This document shows, piece by piece, positions 9,137 through 21,516 of a stretch of DNA of 64,000 bases. This DNA is from Gimesia aquarii. GTDB lineage: Bacteria > Planctomycetota > Planctomycetia > Planctomycetales > Planctomycetaceae. The stretch's first letter is position 1. Each line of letters starts with the position of its first letter. The DNA lies in the NCBI RefSeq assembly GCF_007748195.1, contig NZ_CP037920.1:248001-312000 (forward strand), read 5' to 3'. Under the pieces are notes generated by a model. That model was not told the origin of the DNA and did not search any database. It was given only the letters and a program-made list of their open reading frames with translations. Both the position numbers and the translations under genes were made by a program.

Positions 9137-10693
9137 TCAGCTTGAGAATTGTTCCAGTAATTTTTTGGTAATCTGGCCAGGCTGTTCATGACCGCAAATA
9201 GCACTACTGACAGCCACGCGTTGCGCACCAGCTTGGAGTGTCTGCTCTAGGTTGTCTCCATTAATACCACCGATTGCAAACCAGGGGAGCGTAATTTCTG
9301 CTGCGACCTGTTGAATAAACTTCAAACCAGCGTATTCATGTGCTTCAAATAATTTAGTTGTAGTCGGGAAAGTGGGGCCAACTCCCAGATAATCGGCTCC
9401 GTCCAAGACTGCTTTGCGGGCCTGTTCGATATTATGTGTAGATACACCGATCATACGACGTGGTCCCACAATTTGTCTTACTTCTCGTACTGGTAACTCA
9501 TTCTGCCCGACGTGCACACCATCGGCGTCAATGGCAACGGCGAGATCCGGCCGGTCATTCATAATCAGGATCGCGCCAGTTTCTCTTGTCCACTCGCGAA
9601 CACGTTTGCCATGTTCCAGCAGTTGCCGATCCGTCATTTCTTTTTCACGGATCTGCACAATTTCTATTCCTGCTGCTAATGATTCTCGAATGGCGGGACC
9701 TGAACCATGATGGCATAAGGATTCGGAGACCAGCAAATAGAGCTGACAGCCTTTCAGTTTTTGTTGGTTGTTTAGGCAACCCAGAACACTTTTTTCCAAA
9801 GTGTAAAACGAATAGCGCATTTGCTTGAAAATGGAAGCCGCTTCGACCGATATTAATTTGCTAAACTCTTCCAATGTTCGAGTTGCTTCCTGAACACGTT
9901 TTAAATTTGCCTGCAGCAAATGTTCCAGCGTTTGTCGATCAAACTCGGAAGTGGTACTGATAGCAGTACCCACATCGTTAAGTGTATCGCGACTGGCAAT
10001 CAGTGATTCCTGTCCAATAAATTTCAGCGCATCTGCCAGTTGGTGACGGGTAGTTTTGAGAATACCCATCAGATGCGCATCGTCTAAAGTGAAACGGAGG
10101 TAGTCTTCTACCACACGCAGTCCTTCCCGAAGTCGATTAGCTGCGGCGTCGATGGTTCTCAAGATATGCGTCTGATCGTTGATTGTCGTAGGAACTGTCC
10201 GAAACGCAAAATCCACGTCGATTGGATCTGCCTGATGGTGCTGCTGAGCATGGATAGCTTGTCTTAGTGATTGCGCAGAAAGATTTCCTTGAGTATTCAG
10301 CCATTGAGTGTGTTTACCTTCGACGTTTAATAAACCCCACAACAGATGCTCACTTCCAATTTCGGTAGAGACATCCGCTTGACTGGCATGCTCAAGTGCG
10401 CTATTCAAAATCTCCTTGAGTGCAGGGTAATCGCGCAGCGCCTCCGATAGCTCTAGCGGCTGGTTCTCTTCCGCGTCGGAGGATGATTCATCAGGTATTT
10501 GAAGTTGGAATTCAGCTAGAATCATGACCGGCTCAATCTTATGAGTGAGCAGTATTTCTGCTGCCCGTGATTCTTCGTTGGCAAGTGCCGCCAGCAAGTG
10601 AATCGCATCCAAGTTGGTTTGGGCTGAAGTATGCGCGATTAGTTCAGCCTGATTTAGTGCGCGCTGGGCTCCTGCTGTCAGTAAGTGTTGCAT
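9137..10693 (-). CDS. thiE: Clp_N - ThiD2 - ThiE fusion; thiamine-phosphate synthase
   Basis: About 518 residues from the ATG at 10693 (MQHLLTAGAQRALNQAE); an upstream in-frame start would add 23 residues. Order: Clp N-terminal-like repeats (about 1-145; HLLAALANEE and EHLLWGLLN echo the two Clp_N repeats), ThiD2-like domain (about 170-300; ANRLREGLRVVEDYLRF), ThiE barrel (about 315-518; IVQIREKEMTDRQ, IMNDRPDLAVA, DGVHVGQ, GVGPTFPT, AIGGI). ThiE joins HMP-pyrophosphate to the thiazole phosphate to give thiamine phosphate; ThiD2 domains are fused to ThiE in several phyla. The Clp_N part is unusual for a thiamine enzyme, and a clpC gene is the divergent neighbour. It may have come from that gene and may bring the enzyme under Clp control, which is speculation. 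Confidence 0.88.
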   Translation of the reverse strand: MQHLLTAGAQRALNQAELIAHTSAQTNLDAIHLLAALANEESRAAEILLTHKIEPVMILAEFQLQIPDESSSDAEENQPLELSEALRDYPALKEILNSALEHASQADVSTEIGSEHLLWGLLNVEGKHTQWLNTQGNLSAQSLRQAIHAQQHHQADPIDVDFAFRTVPTTINDQTHILRTIDAAANRLREGLRVVEDYLRFTLDDAHLMGILKTTRHQLADALKFIGQESLIASRDTLNDVGTAISTTSEFDRQTLEHLLQANLKRVQEATRTLEEFSKLISVEAASIFKQMRYSFYTLEKSVLGCLNNQQKLKGCQLYLLVSESLCHHGSGPAIRESLAAGIEIVQIREKEMTDRQLLEHGKRVREWTRETGAILIMNDRPDLAVAIDADGVHVGQNELPVREVRQIVGPRRMIGVSTHNIEQARKAVLDGADYLGVGPTFPTTTKLFEAHEYAGLKFIQQVAAEITLPWFAIGGINGDNLEQTLQAGAQRVAVSSAICGHEQPGQITKKLLEQFSS

Positions 10694-10762
10694 GAGGATC
10701 TTTTTTAGAGGAACTAGATGATAAATGAATAAATCAATGCTGTTTCTGGAAAGAGCGTGCAC

Positions 10763-11305
10763 AAATAGATTAACCGATCAAAGGCTTATCTTGCTACATT
10801 GAGCGTAGGGGACTAGAATTGAAATGCAGGTTTTGTCGGTCGTGTCGAATTTATGGCATTTGCGGGGTGGTGGTTTCCCCTACTTTCCTGTATGAATCTG
10901 GGTGTAGTGTTAAGAGGTGAAAGTCCCTTAAAAATCTGGCATGTTAAAATAGGTAATATATTTTGATAAGTGGTGTGTTTTCAGTGACTTCCTAGCATGG
11001 TGTTAGTGTTGTTTTTGGAAATTACTCGACGTTTTTTCGTGAGTAACGTATTATTCTTGAGAGCCCTTCTTTTTTGAATGCGATTCGATTCAAATCTGTC
11101 CATTGATACTAGAAGACACCTACTAACATCAGATAGCAAGTTTTAAGTAAAAAAGATAAAGTTACGCGATTCAATTTTAATATTGGTTTTAATATTGGTT
11201 TGAGAGAAATTGATTACTGCATTTGGGATATTTCATTTCAAGGCATAATCATACTGTTCATCCAAAAGTGCCCGACAGTAAACAGGGCCAGAGGAGAAAC
11301 GAGTT
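10763..11305. promoter_or_regulatory. Divergent thiE/clpC intergenic region with tandem 12-bp repeat
   Basis: About 540 non-coding bases separate the ThiE fusion from clpC. An A+T-rich stretch holds a perfect tandem duplication of TTTTAATATTGG at 11175-11186 and 11187-11198, about 110 bp before clpC. No CIRCE heat-shock inverted repeat is seen. Promoters for both genes should lie here, but I cannot place them confidently. Confidence 0.4.
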
Positions 11306-13837
<2,532 letters not shown>

Positions 13838-13878
13838 CCTTTAATCGCGTTCTGTTTCGCTAAATGAAACTTTTATTT

Positions 13879-13914
13879 GTAGCCCTCATCATCCAGATGA
13901 GGGCTACTTTTTTT
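13879..13914 (+). terminator. Intrinsic terminator of clpC
   Basis: Perfect 11-bp stem GTAGCCCTCAT (13879-13889) and ATGAGGGCTAC (13897-13907) with a 7-nt loop and a T-run, 40 bp past the clpC stop. Confidence 0.9.
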
Positions 13915-13957
13915 CTAAGTACGATGAGATTTCGATCACTTCAGAAGGGCAAGAACG

Positions 13958-14662
13958 ATGATTCCTCGACAGCTTGAGCCGGAAGTCATGGATACTCGAG
14001 AGGAAGCTGTCGACTATAATGCAATGCATCACGGCGAAGTCAACCGTTTATTTGTGGATGACTTACTGGAATTTGTCCTTAATGGTCAGAACGCTCTTGG
14101 AAATTCTGCCAGGTCGGTATCGATAACCGTGCTTGATCTCGGAACAGGAACTGCCTTGATTCCAATTGAACTGTGTAACCGCATTGATCGAATCAAAGTG
14201 GTTGCGGTCGATATGGCTCAAGAGATGTTGAAACTGGCACAGGAGAATATCAAACAGGTTAACTTGGAGCACAGAATTGTTCTGGAGATTGTTGATGCCA
14301 AAAAACTGTCTTTTTCAGATCAGACCTTTGACATCGTGATCTCCAACAGTCTGATTCACCATATCCCCGACCCCATCACAGTGTTTCGTGAGGTCATTCG
14401 CGTACTCAAACCAGGAGGTTTTCTGTTCATGCGCGATCTGGTTCGACCAGATTTTGTTGACCAGGTGGATCATCTGGTTGAAGCCTATGCGGGGCAGGAG
14501 AACCATCATCAACAGCAACTGTTGAGAGATTCTTTACATGCGGCACTGACATTCAAGGAAGTTCAGGGATTGTTGGAGGAACTTTCCTTACCCAAAAATG
14601 CGGCACGCATGTCATCCGATCGACACTGGACCGTTTCTTTAACTCTGCCCCGTTCAACATGA
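13958..14662 (+). CDS. Class I SAM-dependent methyltransferase
   Basis: A 234-residue protein with the Rossmann-fold SAM site: motif I VLDLGTGTALIPIEL (about 50-64), motif II acidic VVAVDMAQEMLKLA, the IVDAKKLSF loop, and motif IV FDIVISNSLIHHIPDP followed by VLKPGGFLFMRD. This is the Methyltransf_11/UbiE-like group, usually acting on small molecules or lipids. The substrate cannot be deduced. AGAAGG precedes the ATG. A GC-rich hairpin separates it from convergent csrA. Confidence 0.85.
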   Translation: MIPRQLEPEVMDTREEAVDYNAMHHGEVNRLFVDDLLEFVLNGQNALGNSARSVSITVLDLGTGTALIPIELCNRIDRIKVVAVDMAQEMLKLAQENIKQVNLEHRIVLEIVDAKKLSFSDQTFDIVISNSLIHHIPDPITVFREVIRVLKPGGFLFMRDLVRPDFVDQVDHLVEAYAGQENHHQQQLLRDSLHAALTFKEVQGLLEELSLPKNAARMSSDRHWTVSLTLPRST

Positions 14663-14678
14663 GCGACCACAAAGACAA

Positions 14679-14716
14679 ACAGGGGGAGTTGACTTCTTGC
14701 CAATCTCTCCCCCTGT
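14679..14716. terminator. Hairpin between convergent methyltransferase and csrA genes
   Basis: ACAGGGGGAG (14679-14688) and CTCCCCCTGT (14707-14716) form a perfect 10-bp stem with an 18-nt loop between the 3' ends of two convergent genes. No strong T-run follows, so the terminator call is tentative. Confidence 0.45.
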
Positions 14717-14780
14717 TGGAGTTTCAATTAATCTTTAATTGAAAGTTGGTCATATCCTGTCTAGCGAACGTCTTCGTCGT

Positions 14781-15020
14781 TCAGGATGATCGCTCGCCGG
14801 CATTTTTGGAAGGCGATTGAGGTGAGGGACGGTGCTCACCCGATTCTTTGAGTGCGTTTTCTCGCTGAATCGCATCGTACACTTCCTGACGGTGTACTGG
14901 AATTTCTGTTGGGGCTTGAATTCCTAACCGTACTTTATCACCTCGGATATCGACAATTGTAATGACAATATTGTCACCGATGATGATGCTCTCGTCGCGT
15001 TGTCTCGACAAAACAAGCAT
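14781..15020 (-). CDS. csrA: Carbon storage regulator CsrA
   Basis: A 79-residue RNA-binding regulator. [20 protein letters not shown] is the canonical N-terminus, followed by [19 protein letters not shown] with the conserved GIxAP and VHRxE elements that form the RNA-binding surface, and an extra polar C-terminal tail of about 18 residues. As a dimer it binds GGA motifs in mRNA leaders and modulates translation and stability. This is the chromosomal copy; a second shorter copy is on the mobile element at 24528. ACTCC/GGAG-type Shine-Dalgarno sequence is present upstream. The region upstream (to 15669) is long and non-coding. Confidence 0.95.
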   Translation of the reverse strand: MLVLSRQRDESIIIGDNIVITIVDIRGDKVRLGIQAPTEIPVHRQEVYDAIQRENALKESGEHRPSPQSPSKNAGERSS

Positions 15021-15669
15021 CGTAGTTACTCCTTCCGTAGATCTTCGTGTTTTGGGTCAATGAGGTGATATCTGAAGAGGCGACAAACCTCTTATTTCAT
15101 CTAATGTAAAATTTGTCACCCGTTGTCTATTCGTAAGTATGTAAAACAAATCAGTCCGGAATCCAAAGTGCCCTGCTTGCTGGTGACTCTCTTTCAATAC
15201 GATCACGAGACATCAAATGCTGGAACACTTTGATAACGGCAATGACCCACATCCCTGTTTTCAAAAACGAGTTTCTCGTGGGTACTAACTACATCGACGT
15301 TTTGCTAATCTTTATTATATTTAAAATGGGTTAAATAAGGGCGTTGCAGGGAGATGTGGTGCAATTTTCTGAATGAGTTGGATTTGTCGATTGTGCCGGA
15401 TGTGGCTTCCTGACAGTGCTTTTTGGGTTGTTTATGTATAGTTGTGGTTGTTGTTATGTTGGTTCTGAGCGATGCCTTAATTGCGAATCACAAGAGAGAT
15501 GTTTAATCTGTAAATAGTATTTGGTTCATAATGTCAGGCTCATGTTACATTGATGTGAAGAAGGCCTAATCTAAGAATTAGGGCATTAATCAACCTTGGT
15601 CCGACTTGTTATAGAGAAAAATACAACCAGAAAGTTTGGTTGTTTGAAGCGTACTGGAGTGAAGAATAA
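15021..15669. other. Divergent csrA/cstA intergenic region
   Basis: About 650 bases between divergent csrA and cstA. I see no ORF with a ribosome-binding site, no RNA gene and no clear repeat. Promoters and long leaders for both genes are expected here; the carbon-response link between CsrA and CstA makes joint control possible but nothing in the bases proves it. Confidence 0.4.
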
Positions 15670-17568
15670 ATGGTCACATTGCTGATCGCTGCGGGAGCCT
15701 TCGTAGGTTACATTATTGCCTACCACACTTATGGTAAGTGGCTTTCACAAAAAATATTTAATGTCGATGCCAAGGCTGAAGTGCCCAGTAAGCAACTTCA
15801 GGACGATGTTGATTTTGTTCCTACAAAAAAAGAAGTCATTTTTGGTCATCATTTCACCAGCATCGCAGGGACAGGACCCATCGTAGGTCCGGCGATTGCC
15901 GTCTTCTGGGGCTGGTTGCCCGCACTGTTGTGGGTTTTATTTGGATCCATATTCATTGGAGCGGTCCACGATTTTGGGGCGCTCGTCGTTTCGTTGCGGA
16001 ATCGTGGTCAGACGGTGGGGGAAGTCGCAGGTCGATTAATTGCCCCGCGGACGCGCATCTTATTTCTGTTGATTCTGTTGTTAGCCCTTACGGTTGTTCT
16101 GGCGATCTTTGGTCTGGTGATCGCCATCATCTTTGCCCTTTATCCGGAAACAGTGCTGCCGGTCTGGATCACGATGCCGATTGCGATTGTAATCGGGCTT
16201 ATGGTGTATAAACAAAATGCGTCTTTATTAGGTCCTTCTATTATTGCTTTGGCAATTGTGTATGCGTCGGTTTATATCGGGGCTTACTATTTACCGATTA
16301 ATATTTCGACGTTGTTCGATATTCCCATTATGGGCGCGTTCCCAAATACCGTCATACTATGGACTTTCGTATTGCTGGCCTATTGTGCGATTGCTTCAGT
16401 GTTGCCCGTCTGGTTGTTACTGCAACCTCGTGATTTTATTAACAGTCATCAGTTAGTATTGGCATTGGGTTTATTGCTCATCGGTGCCATTTTTGCCGGC
16501 GCCACTGGTCAAGCCGATTTAGTGGGGAGCGCACCTGCGGTTGCCTCGAATATTCCCGCTGATGCACCACCGATCTGGCCGTTTTTATTTATTACGATCG
16601 CTTGTGGTGCCTGTAGCGGATTTCACTGTCTGGTCAGTAGTGGTACAAGCAGTAAGCAGGTCGAGTCTGAACTTGATGCACAATATGTCGGCTATGGTGC
16701 GATGCTACTCGAAGGGGGGTTGGCAGTCATCGTGATTTTGGCATGTTGTGCCGGTGTAGGAATGGGAGAATTCTCACGTGTCGGAAAAGGAGCCGCTTAT
16801 AACTATCAACCCACCATGGTCGAAGGCACGGATACCCAACTGGCAGGAGTTGCTGCCTGGGAAACGCGTTACAACGCCAGTAAAGGATGGGCTGCTTTCA
16901 AATTGAAAGATAAAATCGGTGCGTTTATTCATGGCGGAGCGAACTTTCTAGGCTCCATTGGAATTCCTTTAAAATTAGGCATCAGCATCATTGCTGTGCT
17001 GGTTGCCAGTTTTGCGGCGACCACATTAGATACCGCAACGCGATTACAACGCTATGTGATTCAAGAGCTTGCCGCCACGGTTCACATTAAGCCTTTAACG
17101 AACAAATATGCCGCTACAGCTCTGGCAGTCATTCTCGGTGGGATGGTAGCCATGCTGCCGGCCAGTGCCTCGCAGGGGCCAGGTAGTGGTGGTTTGATTC
17201 TCTGGCCTCTGTTTGGAGCGACCAACCAGTTATTGGCAGGGTTGGCGTTTATGGTAATCGTGTTTTACCTCCGCCGCCGTAATAAACCGATCATCTTCGC
17301 GCTGGTTCCGATGATTGTGATGTTAATCATGCCAGCCTGGGCGATGCTCTGGAACATGTTCAATAGCGAATCAGGCTGGGCCGCCAATCCTGATAAACAA
17401 CACCTGTTCCTGTTTGGTATTGCCGTCATTGCCTTACAGGTTTGGATGATGGTCGAAGGCTTACTCGTCTGGTCAAAATCAAAAGGATGCCTGGAAGAGC
17501 CACTCCCCGAACTTTCCACAGTCCGACCAGCAGTTGCTACAAGCACCGCTGCCGGGGGATCGAATTAG
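15670..17568 (+). CDS. cstA: Carbon starvation protein CstA, peptide/pyruvate-type transporter
   Basis: A 632-residue multispanning inner-membrane protein. It starts MVTLLIAAGAFVGYIIAYHT and contains the family blocks FGHHFTSIAGTGPIVGPAIA, GAVHDFGALVVSLRNRG, ACGACSGFHCLVSSGTSSKQ and FAATTLDTATRLQRY, with about 16 membrane segments. CstA proteins import peptides or pyruvate during carbon limitation and are often CsrA targets in proteobacteria. GGAGTGAAG upstream supports the ATG. The stop overlaps the stop region of the convergent lipoprotein gene by 4 bp. Substrate is inferred from the family only. Confidence 0.94.
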   Translation: MVTLLIAAGAFVGYIIAYHTYGKWLSQKIFNVDAKAEVPSKQLQDDVDFVPTKKEVIFGHHFTSIAGTGPIVGPAIAVFWGWLPALLWVLFGSIFIGAVHDFGALVVSLRNRGQTVGEVAGRLIAPRTRILFLLILLLALTVVLAIFGLVIAIIFALYPETVLPVWITMPIAIVIGLMVYKQNASLLGPSIIALAIVYASVYIGAYYLPINISTLFDIPIMGAFPNTVILWTFVLLAYCAIASVLPVWLLLQPRDFINSHQLVLALGLLLIGAIFAGATGQADLVGSAPAVASNIPADAPPIWPFLFITIACGACSGFHCLVSSGTSSKQVESELDAQYVGYGAMLLEGGLAVIVILACCAGVGMGEFSRVGKGAAYNYQPTMVEGTDTQLAGVAAWETRYNASKGWAAFKLKDKIGAFIHGGANFLGSIGIPLKLGISIIAVLVASFAATTLDTATRLQRYVIQELAATVHIKPLTNKYAATALAVILGGMVAMLPASASQGPGSGGLILWPLFGATNQLLAGLAFMVIVFYLRRRNKPIIFALVPMIVMLIMPAWAMLWNMFNSESGWAANPDKQHLFLFGIAVIALQVWMMVEGLLVWSKSKGCLEEPLPELSTVRPAVATSTAAGGSN

Positions 17569-18797
17569 GTTCGGGCCGGTTCATTTACCGATCGTTTCTT
17601 TTTGTTTTCTTCAAATGAGTCCCCATCTCCATAAATCTCATAGGGCGAATTAGGTTTCTCTCTGGTTAACGCTTCTAGTGCGGAGTGAATTTTAATATGT
17701 GTTTCCTGCTTTAGATTCTTTTTTTGTTGAGCCCACCTCAAGTATTCTCTCAAATCGTGAGAAATTTCAGTTTCTCCCTCAAGTATCATCATGCGATTCA
17801 TCGAGACGCCGGAGCATTTTTTACCTTTGCCCAGTGAGAGCTGGTAGATCGTCTCGATAAATTCATCAACCCTATCTTGTTCTTTCAAATCGTGGAGGAT
17901 GGCTTCTCGTACTTCTGCTACAGGATCGTTCAGCAAACTCTGATTAACCACTTTGGTTGACTCCTCGTCACCGATGCTCAGTAATGCTTCGTTCATATGA
18001 TAACGGTCGTCCCAGTCTGATAGCTGATTGATGCTTTGGATAATAAATGCTTTGTAACCTGCAAGGTGAGTTTTTTTGTCTGCACAATATAACTGAGTGT
18101 AGGCTTCAAAGCGAAGTCCGGCATCGATCTGTTTGTCTGCTAGTAGTTTTCCCAGAAACACCTTGTACTCTGTCTGGCCTGACTCGATTGGTGGTAGATA
18201 ACGGAGCAATAAGGGATCCTCATATTGCTGATACAGACTGGCAACCATGGGGCCGCTTAAACCTCTCCCTTTAAGTGTCCAGAGTACCAGATTGTCTAGC
18301 CCCATTTTAGCATGATAAACCTTCAAAAAGTCCTCTGGATTTTCAATTTTGATTTTCCTATAAAGGAATTCTTTCAATATAAATTGAATGATGGCAAACA
18401 GTAGCGGATCTTCTGTTCGTTGATAGGTTTCGACATCTAAAAAGGAAACATAACGTTTATAGCTGAGTGGTTGCTTGGGTATGCCGTAACGTCTTTTTTC
18501 TGACAGGGTCAGGTAACTGTATGTCCGGATCGAGTATGGACTGAGCCAGCCATGAACGTCTTCCCGTCTTCCCATGCTGTAAACCTGCCCTGGATTTCCG
18601 TTGTCATAATACTTTTTCGTCAGTTTGTTGACAGGAAATGCGCCCAGTTCGTACAACGTCTCTTCATAAGATTGAGGTCTGGTGCTCTGCTTGTTTGTTG
18701 CAGATTCAGCATTCGCATGTTCTTTAGGTTGTGCATGCGTAGTACAACCCATGCATAAGAGAAGAACGAGCAAGTGGATGTAACAGAGCTTGAGCAT
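17565..18797 (-). CDS. Lipoprotein of unknown function, possibly HEAT-like
   Basis: A 410-residue protein with a lipoprotein signal (hydrophobic LLVLLLCMGC lipobox near residue 17), so membrane-anchored outside the cytoplasm. The body is polar and helical; stretches such as EALLSIGDEESTKVVNQSLL and PVAEVREAILHDLKEQ look like degenerate HEAT-type repeats (about 250-340). No catalytic motif is visible. It is convergent with cstA, overlapping by 4 bp. I do not recognise it as a named family. Confidence 0.75.
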   Translation of the reverse strand: MLKLCYIHLLVLLLCMGCTTHAQPKEHANAESATNKQSTRPQSYEETLYELGAFPVNKLTKKYYDNGNPGQVYSMGRREDVHGWLSPYSIRTYSYLTLSEKRRYGIPKQPLSYKRYVSFLDVETYQRTEDPLLFAIIQFILKEFLYRKIKIENPEDFLKVYHAKMGLDNLVLWTLKGRGLSGPMVASLYQQYEDPLLLRYLPPIESGQTEYKVFLGKLLADKQIDAGLRFEAYTQLYCADKKTHLAGYKAFIIQSINQLSDWDDRYHMNEALLSIGDEESTKVVNQSLLNDPVAEVREAILHDLKEQDRVDEFIETIYQLSLGKGKKCSGVSMNRMMILEGETEISHDLREYLRWAQQKKNLKQETHIKIHSALEALTREKPNSPYEIYGDGDSFEENKKKRSVNEPART

Positions 18798-18995
18798 TTT
18801 AGTTCTCTTATTAATTATTTGAGGCCTGGTGCGGAATCACTTTGCCATTGGTAGCCTGAGTATAACAAATAGCATTGAGACAAAGTATATTTATTTCTAG
18901 ATCGTGTTTTCGATGATTGGTGAAATTCATTATCATGTGCAGAGAATATTTGATGGATTTTGTATAAATCTAAGTGCCTCAATGAGAAAATGGCC

Positions 18996-19253
18996 ATGTC
19001 TGACCTCAAAAGTAAAAAACTGATTTACCTCAAAGGGTTTTTGTTTTTCGTCATACTCATCTTTTCCGTGGGATTGATTATTTATCAGACACGTTCCTGG
19101 CAGATTACCATACTGCTTTTATTGGCTGTGTGGGCTTCTGCCAGACTGTATTACTTCATGTTTTATGTGATCGAAAAATATGTCGACCGCGATTATCAGT
19201 TCGCCAGTATTTATTCATTTCTTCTGTATCTATTCTCGAACAAACAAAAATAA
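18996..19253 (+). CDS. Small two-segment membrane protein
   Basis: An 85-residue protein starting MSDLKSKKLIYLKG with two transmembrane helices (about 10-32 and 36-58) and a short aromatic-rich C-terminus. Upstream in-frame ATGs at 18960 and 18990 are possible; GAGA spaced nine bases from 18996 favours this one. It precedes the lipoprotein gene at 19303, but function is unknown. Confidence 0.55.
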   Translation: MSDLKSKKLIYLKGFLFFVILIFSVGLIIYQTRSWQITILLLLAVWASARLYYFMFYVIEKYVDRDYQFASIYSFLLYLFSNKQK

Positions 19254-19302
19254 TAAATTGGTAAGACATGTTGTGTTTTATATATCAAGATTAAATACAA
19301 AT

Positions 19303-19977
19303 ATGAGGTGCTTTTCTTTAGTAATCATGGCTTGTTTTTTGCTTCCGGGATGTAGTTCGCCTGAGTATGTAACTCCTGTAAAATCAAAGCCTCAAGAAGC
19401 CAAGGGTTCTACTAAAATGCTGGATTCAGAAGTTATAGAAGAAATGTCCTGGTACGTTCGTTCTGGGTTTTATGACAAGCAGGATTTGACTCGAATATTT
19501 TGTGAAGAGATGTATGCGCCCGGTGATCTTGATGAGGCTTTGGTTTCTACCGCCATTGATTCTGAGTTGGCAAAATGGGAAGAGGAGAAGAAGTCCTGGC
19601 CGACGGTTACTGACTGTGATCGTCTCGACTCTGCTTTTACAGCTTTGAATAAAAGAGGAATTATCTCGCTACAAAATGCTGGTAATACACAGACCGATGG
19701 ATTTGAGATCTTTCAAGTTTACCTGGAGGAACATCCCCAGCCGGCAACTGTCATGGGATACTGTTTTTATCATAAGCAAGACCTGGAGCGCGTTGTGGCC
19801 GGCCATGATTTGTATCTGTCTTTCGGCCCCATTGATCCAAAAGAGGAAAAAACAAAGGGGATTAAAGTGGGGCAGGTCGTCTTCGAAGAACTAGAACGTG
19901 TAGGCTTTAAGGTTGAATGGGATGGTACCTTTAATGAGCGATTGAAAGTAGTAGGCTTGGTTTGGCAGAAACGATAG
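19303..19977 (+). CDS. Lipoprotein of unknown function
   Basis: About 224 residues. The start at 19303 (MRCFSLVIMACFLLPGC) gives an N-terminal signal ending in a clean LLPGC lipobox, while longer in-frame starts do not. Two similar halves (about 45-130 and 130-224) both contain helix-rich sequence ending in an aromatic-rich stretch. A DUF-type planctomycete lipoprotein is likely; I recognise no function. Confidence 0.65.
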   Translation: MRCFSLVIMACFLLPGCSSPEYVTPVKSKPQEAKGSTKMLDSEVIEEMSWYVRSGFYDKQDLTRIFCEEMYAPGDLDEALVSTAIDSELAKWEEEKKSWPTVTDCDRLDSAFTALNKRGIISLQNAGNTQTDGFEIFQVYLEEHPQPATVMGYCFYHKQDLERVVAGHDLYLSFGPIDPKEEKTKGIKVGQVVFEELERVGFKVEWDGTFNERLKVVGLVWQKR

Positions 19978-20136
19978 TTATATAGAAAAGAACCAGTTGC
20001 TACTAGAAAAATTCTGGTGAGTCCATAACCGGTATGATCGATTTGTGTAGGAGAATTGGTTATGTGATGAATTTGAAGGAAGGACACTTGGAACAGGCCA
20101 TCGTGGCTAGAAACGAATATCAGGGCAGTTTTAGCT

Positions 20137-21516
20137 TCAAGGCAAATCAAAAATAAACGAAGCTTGAATTCGATGTGCGTCACCTGTAGCGCCATTCACG
20201 TTTTTGCGTATGCCATATAAGTATTCGACACCGACCTGGACGCGTTCTAAGGGAGACCAGATTAAATTAGCGGCCAGATACGTGGTTTCGTCTACGTCGT
20301 TCGGATTTTGAAAGGGAGTTGTACCTAGGCTGTTTTCAGCATAGGTGAAGTTTGAACTCAGATCCTCGTTCCAGTCATGTGTCATACCGACCATCCAACC
20401 GAAGAGAGACAGCAATCCACTACGGTCTGTTGCAGTGGGAGCAGCGTCCGGCAGATCACGGTAACTCCCGATTCCTTTACCAAACACAATTTGTGAATAT
20501 GCTTTGATTGAATCCGAAAGCAGGTAAACTCCCGTAAAATTGAATCCCCAGGCAGATCTGGTAATCACAGCTTGCCCTGTTGGTTGGAAACCCACGATGC
20601 GATAAAGCCCAGCTGCCTGAAACTGGCCTCGTTCCCGCATCAGGCGCAAATGCCCAACGAAGTCAGGTGATGGGTTGCGTGGTTCTCCTGTGATTCCTGT
20701 AGGAGTATCAATAATGAATCGCGTATCTTCGACTGCCAGTGCCAAACTTAAGTCATCATGAAAAATCGTTCGTGTCCATCTGGCTTGCGCTTGTCGCCGA
20801 TTGACGTTGGACACTGAGCCTTCAAAATCAAGTGTTGCAGGAGCGGCTGCCACATCTGTAAATGTGGTCCATGTTTGTCCCACCAGTAGAGAACCAACTT
20901 CGCCGTAGGCATGTCGAAGTCGAAATTGATCATCTGCGCTGAAAAAGTCACCTTCCACATAAATACGAATGACTTGCTCATCAGAGATCCAGCGGGTGTC
21001 AAAACTTAAACGAGATTGTCTGGCGTGAAATCGTGTATTTGTTCGTGGCGGTGCGCCGACCGGTATGTCGGTGGTAATGAAAGAGTCGGTCGAGTCGATA
21101 GGATTGAAATCGTGAATAAAGTCCGCTTTCACGAAGCCACCAAACTTCATGGCGACATTGGGACCAAATACAATCAAACCCCCTTCGAATGCAGGAGGGG
21201 CATACAGATTGAGGCCAAGATTTTCATAAGCAAGTGACCGGGAAGTATAAGGTCCCACAAACCGTTGCTCGTCGATTTGATCAAGATTGACGTAACCAGT
21301 TTCTCCAAATTCCGGAGCAGGCTGTGTAGCAGAGTTCCTGTTTTCCGTTGCTGGAGCAGGTGGTATAAATTCAGTTTGTATTACCTGCTGACTACCGTCG
21401 ATTGTACTGTGCGCAATCGCTAACTCCGGGTCGGAAAACAGGTTGTCCTGTGCCCACCCGTCAACGGGAACCAGAATGACAATCAGGATTATGATCAATC
21501 CTGTAAAGGATCGCAT
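20137..21516 (-). CDS. DcaP-like outer-membrane porin
   Basis: A 459-residue secreted beta-barrel candidate with a signal peptide (MRSFTGLIIILIVILVP, cleavage after GWAQ). The segment MKFGGFVKADFIHDFNPID, then SRLSFDTRW and RIYVEGDFF, RLRHAYGEVGSLLVGQTWTTF, matches the DcaP/porin family pattern of alternating strands, and the C-terminus ends in an aromatic beta-strand (RIQASFIFDLP). Such porins pass organic acids or dicarboxylates in proteobacteria. The substrate here is unknown. The gene is oriented toward the lipoprotein gene and stands 360 bp from tRNA-Leu. Confidence 0.85.
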   Translation of the reverse strand: MRSFTGLIIILIVILVPVDGWAQDNLFSDPELAIAHSTIDGSQQVIQTEFIPPAPATENRNSATQPAPEFGETGYVNLDQIDEQRFVGPYTSRSLAYENLGLNLYAPPAFEGGLIVFGPNVAMKFGGFVKADFIHDFNPIDSTDSFITTDIPVGAPPRTNTRFHARQSRLSFDTRWISDEQVIRIYVEGDFFSADDQFRLRHAYGEVGSLLVGQTWTTFTDVAAAPATLDFEGSVSNVNRRQAQARWTRTIFHDDLSLALAVEDTRFIIDTPTGITGEPRNPSPDFVGHLRLMRERGQFQAAGLYRIVGFQPTGQAVITRSAWGFNFTGVYLLSDSIKAYSQIVFGKGIGSYRDLPDAAPTATDRSGLLSLFGWMVGMTHDWNEDLSSNFTYAENSLGTTPFQNPNDVDETTYLAANLIWSPLERVQVGVEYLYGIRKNVNGATGDAHRIQASFIFDLP

